Assembly: GCF_003438495.1 (NCBI RefSeq)
Contig: NZ_QSSH01000014.1
Span: forward strand, 37,156 to 48,940
Direction of reading: 5' to 3'
Length of the DNA stretch: 11,785 nt
Source: Collinsella sp. TF05-9AC
GTDB taxonomy: Bacteria > Actinomycetota > Coriobacteriia > Coriobacteriales > Coriobacteriaceae
The notes beneath the pieces are model-generated. The model was not told the origin of the DNA and ran no database searches. It saw only the letters and a program-made list of their open reading frames with translations. Numbering within the stretch: the stretch's first letter is position 1; every line of letters begins with the position of its first letter. Below, one piece after another: positions 1 through 7,962 of this stretch. Both the position numbers and the translations under genes were made by a program.

Positions 1-593
1 AAAAAAGCCGTGCCGCCAGCGCCCCGCGCGCCGGCCAGCAGCAGTTTGCTGCCCCGCAGCAGCAGCGCCCCGCCGCCATGCCCCAGCAGCAGCCGACGCC
101 TCGCGCCGCCGCTCCCGACCCGCTTGCCGTGGCAGACCCCTTCGCGCCTAGCGTCCCCGACCCCGCCGCCGCACCCATCCCGGTGCCGCAGACCGTCTCG
201 CGCGACGCGCTTGCCGGCATGGGCGGAGCCGCCGCGACCGGTGCCGCCGTGGGCCTAGGTGCCGCAGCCGGCATCGCCTCCAACATGGCGAGCACTCGCG
301 CCCCGCAGCGCCCGCTCGCCCAGCTCGTCGACGTCGTGAGCGGCGAGAGCCATAGCATCACCTCCGCACAGGTGACCATCGGTCGCGAGCGCTCAGTTTC
401 CGACATTGCCCTGCGCGACCCCAACGTGTCGCGCCGCCACGCCCAGCTCACCTTTACGGGCTCGGATTGGTCGATCGAGGACCTCAATTCCACCAACGGC
501 ACGCTCGTCAACAACCGCCGCATTACGCGCTGCCCGCTGCGCAACGGCGATCTGCTGACGTTTGGCCTGAGTACCTTTGAATTTAGGGGATAG
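1..593 (+). CDS. fhaA: FHA-domain protein, FhaA-like, 5' end outside window
   Basis: The reading frame is open from base 3 to a TAG at 591-593, so the gene most likely starts upstream; the first ATG at 78 has no clear ribosome binding site and lies inside a Gln/Ala/Pro-rich linker. Counting from that ATG, residues 1-75 are low-complexity Pro/Ala with a small Gly/Ala-rich patch (47-71), and residues 80-171 form an FHA domain. FHA signatures seen: IGRERS, SRRHA, and the N-S-T-N-G-T turn that contacts phosphothreonine. FHA domains bind phosphothreonine peptides. In mycobacterial FhaA an N-terminal DUF3662 domain and a disordered linker precede a C-terminal FHA, which fits what is visible; the DUF3662 part would be beyond the window edge. 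It heads (as far as seen) the kinase/phosphatase operon and is followed after 6 bp by a second FHA gene. The FHA assignment is firm; the FhaA orthology rests on gene order and domain position. Confidence 0.85.
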   Translation, partial: KSRAASAPRAGQQQFAAPQQQRPAAMPQQQPTPRAAAPDPLAVADPFAPSVPDPAAAPIPVPQTVSRDALAGMGGAAATGAAVGLGAAAGIASNMASTRAPQRPLAQLVDVVSGESHSITSAQVTIGRERSVSDIALRDPNVSRRHAQLTFTGSDWSIEDLNSTNGTLVNNRRITRCPLRNGDLLTFGLSTFEFRG

Positions 594-599
594 TCGCTT

Positions 600-1016
600 A
601 TGAACATCGATATCGTCCTTTTTGCAGGCCGCATCGTCCTGGTCGCCCTGCTCTATATCTTCTTGTTCGCCGTCATGAAGACCGGCGTGGGACTTGTGCG
701 CGGGCAGCGCCGCGACTCGGCTATCTGGACGATCGATGTGGACAAGGGTCCGCGCGGTATCCGCGGCATCCACGTAGACATGCTCGGCCCCGTCATCGTC
801 GGTCGCTCGCCATCTTCGGACATCTGCATCAACGAACCGTTCGTCTCGGCCTCGCATGCGCGCTTTTCGCTGCAGGGCCCGGCACTCATCATCGAGGACC
901 TCAACTCGCTTAACGGCACGCTCGTCAACGGCCGCCAGCTCGTGGAGCCCGCAACGCTGCGCGAGGGCGACGAAGTCCAGATTGGCGACGTGGTCATGAA
1001 GGTGAACCGTCGATGA
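600..1016 (+). CDS. fhaB: Membrane-anchored FHA-domain protein, FhaB-like
   Basis: A 138-residue protein with one N-terminal membrane helix (about residues 5-30, followed by basic RGQRR) and a C-terminal FHA domain (about 55-137). FHA residues visible: GRS at 68-70, the S-x-S-H stretch at 83-86, and N-S-L-N-G-T at 102-107. The FHA domain would face the cytoplasm and recruit threonine-phosphorylated partners to the membrane. In Mycobacterium the equivalent gene (fhaB/fipA) lies between fhaA and pstP and is linked to cell division and wall growth; order, size and layout match here. The start is supported by an AGGGGA ribosome binding site at 585-590, 9 bases before the ATG and inside the end of the preceding gene. 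Its stop overlaps the next start in an ATGA (1013-1016), indicating translational coupling to the phosphatase. Confidence 0.88.
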   Translation: MNIDIVLFAGRIVLVALLYIFLFAVMKTGVGLVRGQRRDSAIWTIDVDKGPRGIRGIHVDMLGPVIVGRSPSSDICINEPFVSASHARFSLQGPALIIEDLNSLNGTLVNGRQLVEPATLREGDEVQIGDVVMKVNRR

Positions 1017-2812
1017 TCGACGAGGAGAACAAGTCCGCAACTATGACCGAGGCGCCGGCTGCCGCCGCAGCTGCGCCGGCCCACGCCGCTCCGGCGGGCT
1101 CCGCACCCGTGGAACCCGAGGACACCGTGTTCTCCCTGCCTCTTTCGCATGTAACGCATGATATTTCGGATCTCGCCGATAACGAGGACGAAGAGGATGC
1201 CGCAGCGGCGCCCATCGGCGCACATGCTGCGGAACAGCCCACAGCGCCCGAAGCAACCCCGGCGCCGGCTCACTTTGCAGAGCCCGTCGCCGCGGCAATC
1301 AACGAGAGCGCTGCGGTGTTTGCGGCACCCGAGCCCGCCGCGCCGGCGTTTCCCATAGCCCCGGCGTCCGAGGTTGCGCCCGCGCCTACGCCGGCGCCCG
1401 AGCCTATAGACGTCAGCCCGCAAGACGACGAGTCGACCGCCCGCGTTTCCGAGGAGCCCGACTCCCCGGACACCGGTGATTCCGAATCAAACGCCGAGAC
1501 CGACACCGTCTCTCCCGGTGACACCGCCGAGATCGACGTTGCTGCCGTTGAGGCCAAGCTCAAAGACCCCGGCTCGACCATGAGCTTTGAGCCCCTGACC
1601 GAGGAGCGCATCGAGACCGACTCGACCTATGATGCCGGTACCACCACGCAACTCATGTGGGGCGCCCGCTCCGACGTTGGCTGCGTGCGCCCGCACAATG
1701 AGGATTCCTACCTGGTGCAGTCGCCGCTCTTTTGCGTATGCGACGGCATGGGCGGTCACGCCGCCGGCGAGGTAGCCTCTTCCATCGCCGTCGAGACTAT
1801 TGCCAAGACGGCCCCGCAGTCCGCCGACGCAGCGCGCCTGGCCGCAGCCGTCGAGGCAGCCAACGCCGCCGTAATCGAGGCGGCCCTGAACGGCCTGGGC
1901 AAGCCCGGCATGGGCTGCACAGCCACCTGCGCCTACATCGAAAACGACACGCTCGCCATCGCCCACGTGGGCGACTCTCGCGCCTATCTGCTCCACGAGG
2001 GCACGCTCATCCGCGTGACCCGCGACCACTCCTACGTGGAGGAGCTCGTGGACGCCGGCGAGATCACGGCAGACGAGGCTCGCGTCCACCCCAACCGTTC
2101 GGTCATCACCCGCGCACTGGGCTCGGACCCCGCCATGTATGCCGACCACTTCACTCTGCATATCGAGGAAGGCGACCGCCTGATCCTGTGCTCCGACGGC
2201 CTCTCGAGCATGATTCCCGATAGCGATATCGAGAACATCGCCACGCAGTCCTCAACCGCGCAAATCTGCGTCGACAACCTAGTGGACGCGGCGCTTGCCG
2301 CCGGCGGCCACGACAACGTGACCGTAGTAGTCGTTGACCTGGTTGACGATGGCGTTATGCGCGAGGCGCAACGCGTGCGTCGCCGCAACGTTACTATCGC
2401 CGCCATCCTGGCCCTCGTCTTTGTGCTGGCAGCTGGCATCTGGGCCTACACGGGTGTCACCGGCTCGTACTACCTGGGTACCTACCAGGGCAATGTCGCC
2501 GTCTGGCGCGGCCTGCCCGGCAAGCCACTCGGACTCAAGCTCCACTGGCTCGAAAGCGAAACCAGCATCAAGCTGTCCGACCTGCCCGAAGACACGCAAA
2601 ACCGCCTCAAGGCGGGCATTCCGCAAACAAGTGTCGACGATGCGCAGGACACGATATCCAAGTACCGCCACCAGATCGACGAGGAGCAGACCCGCCAGGT
2701 GATCGACGCGCAAACGATTCGCGACAACACCAATCAGGGATCGACCTCCGAATCAGATTCCGAGAAAACCGCCGAACAGTCCGCCGAGGCCGAAGCCTCC
2801 GAAAAGAATTAG
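1013..2812 (+). CDS. pstP: PP2C-family Ser/Thr protein phosphatase, PstP-like, with extended N-terminus
   Basis: A 599-residue protein. Residues 1-210 are acidic and Ala/Pro/Glu-rich, probably disordered. Residues 215-445 are a PP2C (PPM) phosphatase domain: R219, the HNED motif at 228-231, DGMGGH at 244-249, GDSRAY at 320-325, CSDG around D395, and GHDN with D434. These Asp/Glu residues are the expected Mn/Mg ligands, so the enzyme looks intact. A basic patch (QRVRRR) leads into a membrane helix at about 461-480, then an extracytoplasmic segment of about 115 residues beginning YYLGTYQGNVAVWRG and ending in a Ser/Glu-rich tail. It should dephosphorylate the PknB-type kinase and its substrates. 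Mycobacterial PstP has the same catalytic-TM-outside layout but starts almost directly with the catalytic domain, so the N-terminal 210 residues are unusual. The start overlaps the fhaB stop (ATGA), with GAAGGTGA a few bases upstream; an in-frame ATG at 1043 is a less likely alternative. Confidence 0.93.
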   Translation: MIDEENKSATMTEAPAAAAAAPAHAAPAGSAPVEPEDTVFSLPLSHVTHDISDLADNEDEEDAAAAPIGAHAAEQPTAPEATPAPAHFAEPVAAAINESAAVFAAPEPAAPAFPIAPASEVAPAPTPAPEPIDVSPQDDESTARVSEEPDSPDTGDSESNAETDTVSPGDTAEIDVAAVEAKLKDPGSTMSFEPLTEERIETDSTYDAGTTTQLMWGARSDVGCVRPHNEDSYLVQSPLFCVCDGMGGHAAGEVASSIAVETIAKTAPQSADAARLAAAVEAANAAVIEAALNGLGKPGMGCTATCAYIENDTLAIAHVGDSRAYLLHEGTLIRVTRDHSYVEELVDAGEITADEARVHPNRSVITRALGSDPAMYADHFTLHIEEGDRLILCSDGLSSMIPDSDIENIATQSSTAQICVDNLVDAALAAGGHDNVTVVVVDLVDDGVMREAQRVRRRNVTIAAILALVFVLAAGIWAYTGVTGSYYLGTYQGNVAVWRGLPGKPLGLKLHWLESETSIKLSDLPEDTQNRLKAGIPQTSVDDAQDTISKYRHQIDEEQTRQVIDAQTIRDNTNQGSTSESDSEKTAEQSAEAEASEKN

Positions 2813-2820
2813 AAAGGGAG
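2813..2820 (+). promoter_or_regulatory. Ribosome binding site deciding the rodA-pbpA start
   Basis: AAAGGGAG immediately follows the pstP stop and lies 8 bases before the ATG at 2829. An in-frame GTG at 2820 would overlap this Shine-Dalgarno sequence, so ATG 2829 is preferred. Confidence 0.75.
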
Positions 2821-2828
2821 TGCCGCTT

Positions 2829-5699
2829 ATGAGTCGCCGCAACACCGAACTGCTCTTGCTCATCGCCTCGGCGTTCCCCGTCATCCTGCTGTATGCGATG
2901 TACGTGCTCACCGCGGGCGCCGCTATCTCCTTTGAGACGCTCGCCGTGCCGATCGGCCTCTTTGCCGCCTTCGCCGCGGCACATATCGCCGTGCGCATCT
3001 TGGCGCCCGGCGCCGACCCCGCCATCCTACCCATCGTATTTATACTTTCGGGCATCGGCATCACGTTCGTGACACGCCTCGCCCCCGCTCTCGCCATCTC
3101 ACAGCTCATCATCCTGTTTATCTCGGTGGCGCTCATGGTGGGAACGCTTGCACTGGTCAAAAACCTCGACGTGGTCATGCGCTACAAGTACACCTTTGGC
3201 ATCATCGGCATCATCCTGCTGATGCTGCCTATCTTTATCGGCACCACGATCTCGGGCTCCAAGCTGTGGATTCGCATCGCGGGCTTTACCATCCAGCCCG
3301 GCGAGTTCGCCAAGGTCTTTATCGTGCTGTTCCTGGCCGGGTACCTGGCCGAGAACCGCGAGCTGCTCTCCATCTCCAACCGCAAGATCTTGGGCTTTAA
3401 GATCCCTCGCCTGCGACTGCTACTGCCGTTGTTTGCCGTGTGGGGTGTGTGCCTGCTCGTCGTCGTCTTCGAACGCGACCTGGGTTCGGCCGTGCTGTTC
3501 TACACCATCTTCTTGCTGATGCTCTACGTTGCCACGGGGCGCTTTTCGTATGTCGTTATCGGCCTTGCGCTCTTAGCTGTTGGAGCCGTGGGCGCCTACA
3601 AGTTCCTGTCTCACGTTCAGGTGCGTTTCCAGGTTTGGCTCGATCCGTTTAAGGACGCCCAAGGCCAGGGCTACCAGATCGTCCAGTCGCTCTTCTCGCT
3701 TGCCGATGGCGGTCTGGTCGGTGTTGGCATCGGCAACGGCATGGCCAACAACATCCCTGTCGTCGAGTCCGACTTTATCTTCTCGGCTATCGGCGAGGAG
3801 ATGGGGCTTTTGGGCGGCGGCGCCGTGCTCATCCTGTTTATGCTCTTTGCCGTGCGTGGCCTCACCACAGCTGCCCGCGCAAAGTCCGACCTTGCCGCCT
3901 TTAGCGCCACCGGTCTTACGGCAGCCATCAGCTTCCAGGCCTTCTTGATCGTGGGCGGCGTAACCCGCCTGATCCCGCTGACCGGCGTCACCCTGCCCTT
4001 TATGAGCCAGGGCGGCTCCTCGCTGCTGGCAAGCTTTATCATCGTCGCACTCCTGCTACGTGCCGGTGACGAGGCGACCGGACGCGAGGCCGAGCTTACC
4101 GGCACCGGCACCATGGCCGCCATCACCGATGATCAGGTCGCATCGGCCGCCGCCCCGACGGGCACACGCTTTGCCACCTCGTCTTCCTACGGCAGCGGTA
4201 GCCATTCCGTCGGCTCGCGCATGCGCCGTCGCCTGCTCGACACGCCTGAATCCGGCGTGCTCGGCCGCGTTGCGCTTGCCAACCGTCTAACCCGCGCGGT
4301 GCTCGCCTTTACGGCGCTGTTCGCCATCCTTATCGGCAACCTCACCTATGTCCAGGTCATCAAGGCCAAGGACTATCAGGACATGCCGACCAACAACCAC
4401 ACCATCGCCCGCTCCAAGTACATCCAGCGCGGTTCCATCATCACGTCCGACGGCGTGACGCTGGCCGAGTCGCTGCAGCAGGAGGACGGCACCTACGTAC
4501 GCTCCTACCCCAACGGTAACCTGGCAGCGCACGTGGTTGGCTACGTGAGCCAGCAGTATGGCACCACCGCCATCGAGAGCGTCATGAACGACACGCTCAC
4601 CGGCTCTAAGGATTACTCCAGCTGGAACAACGCCATCGCGTCGCTCGCGGGCCAGACCCAGCCGGGCAACACCGCCAAGCTCACCATCGACTCGCGTATC
4701 CAGACGGCTGCTGAGCAGGCGCTCAAGGGCTTTAAGGGCGCTGTGGTGGTCATCGACCCGCGTACCGGCGCGGTGCTCGCATGTGCCAGCTCGCCCACCT
4801 ACGACAACACCAACATCGATGCCCTGCTGCAGACGGGCGGCGGCGAGGACGGCTCCATGTACAATCGCGCCATGGACGCGCTGTACACGCCGGGCTCAAC
4901 GTTTAAGGTCGTTACGCTTTCCGCGGCACTCGAGACCGGTACCGCCAGCCTTACCAGCACCTACCAGGCGCCCGGCTCCATGGACATCGGCAACGCACCG
5001 GTCACCAACTATGCCAACGAGAGCTACGGCACCATCAGCCTGCAGCAGGCCTTTGCCGTGTCCTCCAACGTCGTCTTTGGCCAGGTGGCAAACGAAGTTG
5101 GCGCAAACACGCTCGTACAGTTTGCCAACGCCTTTGGCTACGGCCAAAAGCTCGGCCAAGACCTGACCTCCGCGGCCTCCATCATGGCCGACCCGTCACT
5201 CATGACCGAGTGGGAGACCGCCTGGGCCGGCGCCGGCCAGCCTGTCGGCATGGACCACACGCCCGGCCCGCAGACCACCGTCATGCAAAACGCCGTGATT
5301 GCCGCCGCCATCGCTAACAGCGGCGTGGTCATGGACCCGTACTTTGTAGCCCAGGTACTCGCCCCGGACGGAACCGTGGTCAAGACCACGCAGTCCCGCT
5401 CGCTTGGTCAGGCCGTCAGCTCCGCCACGGCCGACCAGGTCAAGCAGGCCATGCTTGCCGTCGTCCAGTCCGGCACCGGCACCGATGCCCAAATCCCCGG
5501 CGTCAAGGTCGCCGGCAAGACCGGCTCGGCCGAGACTGGCGGCACCAACGTCAACTCGATGTTCGTTGGCTTTGCACCTTACGATTCACCCACAGTCGCC
5601 ATCTCGGTGGCCTTAGAGGATTACGACAAGCATGACGTCAAGGCCGCCAAGATTGCCGGCATCGTCCTGACCGCGGCGCTTGCCGCACAGGGAGCGTGA
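2829..5699 (+). CDS. RodA/FtsW-type glycan polymerase fused to a PbpA-type class B penicillin-binding protein
   Basis: A single 956-residue protein combining two wall-synthesis enzymes. Residues 1 to about 412 are a SEDS (RodA/FtsW) domain with about ten membrane helices and the family landmarks: WLDPF with the presumed catalytic Asp272, GQGYQIVQSL, ESDFIFSAIGEE and FMSQGGSS. SEDS proteins polymerise lipid II into glycan strands. A polar linker (about 413-480, with basic RMRRR) leads to one more membrane helix (about 487-505), then the PBP part: a QRGSIITSDG start typical of class B PBPs and a transpeptidase domain with S690-x-x-K693 (STFK), S745-x-N747 (SSN) and K897-T-G. All catalytic motifs are present. 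In most Actinobacteria rodA and pbpA are adjacent separate genes; here there is no stop or start between them. The topology is consistent: a SEDS domain ends in the cytoplasm, and the extra helix places the transpeptidase outside. Its place between pstP and pknB suggests kinase-controlled wall elongation. Confidence 0.93.
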   Translation: MSRRNTELLLLIASAFPVILLYAMYVLTAGAAISFETLAVPIGLFAAFAAAHIAVRILAPGADPAILPIVFILSGIGITFVTRLAPALAISQLIILFISVALMVGTLALVKNLDVVMRYKYTFGIIGIILLMLPIFIGTTISGSKLWIRIAGFTIQPGEFAKVFIVLFLAGYLAENRELLSISNRKILGFKIPRLRLLLPLFAVWGVCLLVVVFERDLGSAVLFYTIFLLMLYVATGRFSYVVIGLALLAVGAVGAYKFLSHVQVRFQVWLDPFKDAQGQGYQIVQSLFSLADGGLVGVGIGNGMANNIPVVESDFIFSAIGEEMGLLGGGAVLILFMLFAVRGLTTAARAKSDLAAFSATGLTAAISFQAFLIVGGVTRLIPLTGVTLPFMSQGGSSLLASFIIVALLLRAGDEATGREAELTGTGTMAAITDDQVASAAAPTGTRFATSSSYGSGSHSVGSRMRRRLLDTPESGVLGRVALANRLTRAVLAFTALFAILIGNLTYVQVIKAKDYQDMPTNNHTIARSKYIQRGSIITSDGVTLAESLQQEDGTYVRSYPNGNLAAHVVGYVSQQYGTTAIESVMNDTLTGSKDYSSWNNAIASLAGQTQPGNTAKLTIDSRIQTAAEQALKGFKGAVVVIDPRTGAVLACASSPTYDNTNIDALLQTGGGEDGSMYNRAMDALYTPGSTFKVVTLSAALETGTASLTSTYQAPGSMDIGNAPVTNYANESYGTISLQQAFAVSSNVVFGQVANEVGANTLVQFANAFGYGQKLGQDLTSAASIMADPSLMTEWETAWAGAGQPVGMDHTPGPQTTVMQNAVIAAAIANSGVVMDPYFVAQVLAPDGTVVKTTQSRSLGQAVSSATADQVKQAMLAVVQSGTGTDAQIPGVKVAGKTGSAETGGTNVNSMFVGFAPYDSPTVAISVALEDYDKHDVKAAKIAGIVLTAALAAQGA

Positions 5700-5749
5700 T
5701 GCCCATGATCGAATCGGACACCCGAGGCGCGCCGCGGCCGAAGAGTTAG
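5699..5749 (+). CDS. Possible 16-codon leader ORF between rodA-pbpA and pknB
   Basis: The stop of rodA-pbpA overlaps an ATG (TGATG at 5697-5701) that opens a 16-residue frame, MPMIESDTRGAPRPKS, ending in TAG at 5747-5749. The overlap would allow reinitiation, but the peptide is very short, charged, and resembles nothing I know. It sits in the 132 bp gap where some actinobacterial operons carry pknA. The rest of the gap (5750-5821) holds a small GGCC/GGCC inverted repeat near 5767-5780 and no clear promoter or terminator. It may be a chance frame. Confidence 0.15.
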   Translation: MPMIESDTRGAPRPKS

Positions 5750-5821
5750 CGGCAACGCGCCACACGGCCCCAGCGGCCACATCGTAGGTACTACACACAT
5801 CGTTGAGCGAATAGTTATGTT

Positions 5822-5830
5822 AGGAGCAGG
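5822..5830 (+). promoter_or_regulatory. Ribosome binding site deciding the pknB start
   Basis: AGGAGCAGG lies directly before the ATG at 5832 and after an in-frame upstream ATG at 5817, which has no such site. The start at 5832 also gives the usual short lead (MEQRVLGGRY) into the kinase domain. Confidence 0.7.
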
Positions 5831-5831
5831 A

Positions 5832-7793
5832 ATGGAACAGAGGGTCCTCGGGGGAAGATACCTCCTCAAGGATAAGGTGGGAACAGGCGGCATGGCGACC
5901 GTCTACCGCGCACAGGACCAGGTCCTCGACCGCACGGTAGCCGTCAAGATCATGCTGCCGCAGTATGCTGGCGACGCAACCTTCGCCGCACGCTTTAAGC
6001 AGGAGGCCCAGGCAGCAGCCGGTCTCTCCTCCCCTTATATCGTGGGCGTCTACGATTGGGGCAAGGACGGCGACACCTATTACATCGTCATGGAGTACCT
6101 GCGCGGTACCGACCTTAAGAGCGGCATCAAGAGCCACGGCGCCCTCGACCCCAAGAAGGTCGCCCAGATCGGCTCGCAGATCAGCTCCGCGCTTTCGGTC
6201 GCCCACAAGCACGAGATCATCCACCGCGACATTAAGCCGCAGAACATCATGGTGCTGCCCGACGGCAACATTAAGGTGATGGACTTTGGCATCGCGCGCG
6301 CCAAGAACAGCCACCTCACGCAAGACAACAACGTGCTGGGAACCGCCCACTACGTCAGCCCCGAGCAGACCCGTGGTCAGGACCTCGGCCCCACCTCGGA
6401 TATCTACTCGCTGGGCGTCGTGATGTATGAGTGCGCCACCGGCCGCGTTCCCTTTGACGGTGACGACGCTATCTCGGTCGCACTCAAGCAGGTCAACGAG
6501 CTACCTATTCCGCCGAGCCAGATCAACTCCGGTGTCGACGCCGACCTTGAGCGCATCATCCTCAAGTGCATGGAGAAGGACCCGGCAAACCGCTTCCAGA
6601 CCGCCGACGAGCTTCGTCAGGTGCTCAACAGCTACCTGTCGGGCCGTGCCGTCAACGTCTCGGAGCCCACGCGCATCATCGGTGCCCCCGGTGAGCTGGG
6701 CGCCACCAAGACTCGCGAGCTTTCCGATCAGACGCGCGCCATGGTGCGTCCCGTCTCGGGCGTGAGCGGCCAGAATACCGCCCGTAGCTCGGTTTCGGGC
6801 TCCACCGGCTCCTACGAGGTCGAAAAGCCCAAATCCAACAAGAACAAGATCATCGCCGCCGTGGTGGCAGCCGTTGCCGTCATCGGCATCGTGGTGGCCT
6901 TTGCCACAGGACTCTTTGGCGGCGAGCAGGTCACCGTGCCCGATGTGCTGGGCAAGGACCAGCAGACTGCCGTCGAGCTGATCAAGGAAGCCGGCCTCGA
7001 GGTCGGCACCATCGACCAAAGCTACAACGACGATGTCGACGAGGGCAAGGTCGCCGAGCAGACGCCCAACGGCAACACCAAGAAGACCAAGGGCACCAAG
7101 GTGAACCTGGTAATCTCCAAGGGCCCCAAGCCCTCCGAAAAGGTTGAGGTTCCCAAACTTGTCGGCCTGACCAAGGACCAAGCAGAAGCCGCACTGGCAA
7201 GCGTTGGCCTGAAGGGCAACGCCTCCGAGGAGGCCAACGAGGCTGATGAGGGCCAGGTCTTTGAGCAGGGCACCGAAGCCGGTAAGGAAGTCGCGAAGGG
7301 CACGACCATCTCGTACAAGGTCTCGAGCGGCCCGGATACCACGTCCGTCCCCGACCTGACCGACATGACCGAGGCCCAGGCGCGCAACGCCCTCGATATG
7401 GCAGGCTTTGGTGTCGACGTGAGCTACCAGGAGAACGACTCGGTTACCGAGAGCACCGTGATCAGCTGGAACCCCAGCGGCAAGCAGAAGCCCGGCGCCA
7501 CGATTACCGTCGTCATCGCCAAGAAGTCCGGCAAGGCCACCGTCCCGGGCAACCTGTACGGCAAGAGCATTTCCGCCGCCGTTACCGCGCTCAACAACGC
7601 CGGTTTCTATAACATTGGCTTCTGTGACCAGAACGGCAATCCCGTAAGCGGTAACGAGGATGCCACCGTTACGGGCGTCTCCCCCACTGGAAAGCAGTCC
7701 ACCGACAGCACGATTACGCTGACGGTCACACTTTCTGGTTCGGGCTCGGGCTCGGGCTCGGGCACGGGCGACGATTCCGGTACGACCAACTAG
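5832..7793 (+). CDS. pknB: PASTA-domain Ser/Thr protein kinase, PknB-like
   Basis: A 653-residue membrane kinase. The N-terminal kinase domain (about 10-270) has the glycine loop GTGGMA (17-22), ATP-binding Lys39 in VAVK, the catalytic loop HRDIKPQN (131-138, base Asp133), DFG (151-153) and SPE (176-178), so it should be active. A juxtamembrane linker (270-338) ends in KSNKNK before a single helix (about 339-360). Outside are four PASTA repeats at about 368-430, 438-500, 504-566 and 568-635, then a Ser/Gly tail. PASTA repeats bind muropeptides or lipid II and tie kinase activity to wall state. Likely substrates include proteins read by the two FHA proteins, and the operon's phosphatase probably reverses it. 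Activation loop: T163 matches the first regulatory threonine of mycobacterial PknB, but the second position is Asp165. It is the only kinase in the operon and the last gene before a strong terminator. Confidence 0.95.
   Translation: MEQRVLGGRYLLKDKVGTGGMATVYRAQDQVLDRTVAVKIMLPQYAGDATFAARFKQEAQAAAGLSSPYIVGVYDWGKDGDTYYIVMEYLRGTDLKSGIKSHGALDPKKVAQIGSQISSALSVAHKHEIIHRDIKPQNIMVLPDGNIKVMDFGIARAKNSHLTQDNNVLGTAHYVSPEQTRGQDLGPTSDIYSLGVVMYECATGRVPFDGDDAISVALKQVNELPIPPSQINSGVDADLERIILKCMEKDPANRFQTADELRQVLNSYLSGRAVNVSEPTRIIGAPGELGATKTRELSDQTRAMVRPVSGVSGQNTARSSVSGSTGSYEVEKPKSNKNKIIAAVVAAVAVIGIVVAFATGLFGGEQVTVPDVLGKDQQTAVELIKEAGLEVGTIDQSYNDDVDEGKVAEQTPNGNTKKTKGTKVNLVISKGPKPSEKVEVPKLVGLTKDQAEAALASVGLKGNASEEANEADEGQVFEQGTEAGKEVAKGTTISYKVSSGPDTTSVPDLTDMTEAQARNALDMAGFGVDVSYQENDSVTESTVISWNPSGKQKPGATITVVIAKKSGKATVPGNLYGKSISAAVTALNNAGFYNIGFCDQNGNPVSGNEDATVTGVSPTGKQSTDSTITLTVTLSGSGSGSGSGTGDDSGTTN
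7740..7769 (+). repeat. Hexamer repeat encoding the Gly-Ser tail of PknB
   Basis: Four exact TCGGGC units (7740-7763) plus one ACGGGC variant encode alternating Ser and Gly at the kinase C-terminus, past the fourth PASTA repeat. Unit number could change by slippage, altering tail length in two-residue steps without shifting the frame. Confidence 0.85.
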
Positions 7794-7845
7794 TCGCCAC
7801 CCCACCGCTCATCGCGGCTTTCGCCGCAAACATATTCGCTCACAG

Positions 7846-7883
7846 GCGCCCGCTTGCTCCCCCAGCAAGCGGGCGCTTTCTTT
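7846..7883 (+). terminator. Intrinsic terminator after pknB
   Basis: A perfect 13 bp stem (GCGCCCGCTTGCT with AGCAAGCGGGCGC, 7846-7858 and 7864-7876), a five-C loop, and a TTTCTTT tract. It lies 52 bases after the pknB stop and ends the FHA-phosphatase-RodA-kinase operon. Confidence 0.93.
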
Positions 7884-7910
7884 ATCTGAAGCAGCGAATA
7901 CTACGGCATG

Positions 7911-7952
7911 CCTTAAACCAAAAGAGCCCGGCACCGTAACGGTACCGGGCTC
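7911..7952 (-). terminator. Intrinsic terminator after tRNA-Arg
   Basis: Inverted repeat 7924-7936 with 7940-7952 around a three-base loop. Read on the - strand all 13 pairs form if one G-U wobble is allowed, whereas the + strand has a C-A mismatch there; the stem is followed on the - strand by TTTTGGTTT. It begins 10 bases after the tRNA CCA end and faces the pknB terminator. Confidence 0.88.
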
Positions 7953-7962
7953 GATATTCCTC

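Noticed and set aside
10..258. 82-codon + strand ORF at the left edge
   Set aside because: Pro/Ser/Arg-rich frame overlapping the open fhaA frame; no ribosome binding site or domain.
5700..5831. Riboswitch or internal promoter between rodA-pbpA and pknB
   Set aside because: No extended structure, terminator or paired -35/-10 boxes could be supported; only a short GGCC inverted repeat is present.
6501..7805. 434-codon - strand ORF opposite pknB
   Set aside because: Antisense to the PASTA region of pknB, with a Gly/Leu/Asp-rich shadow composition and no recognisable domain.
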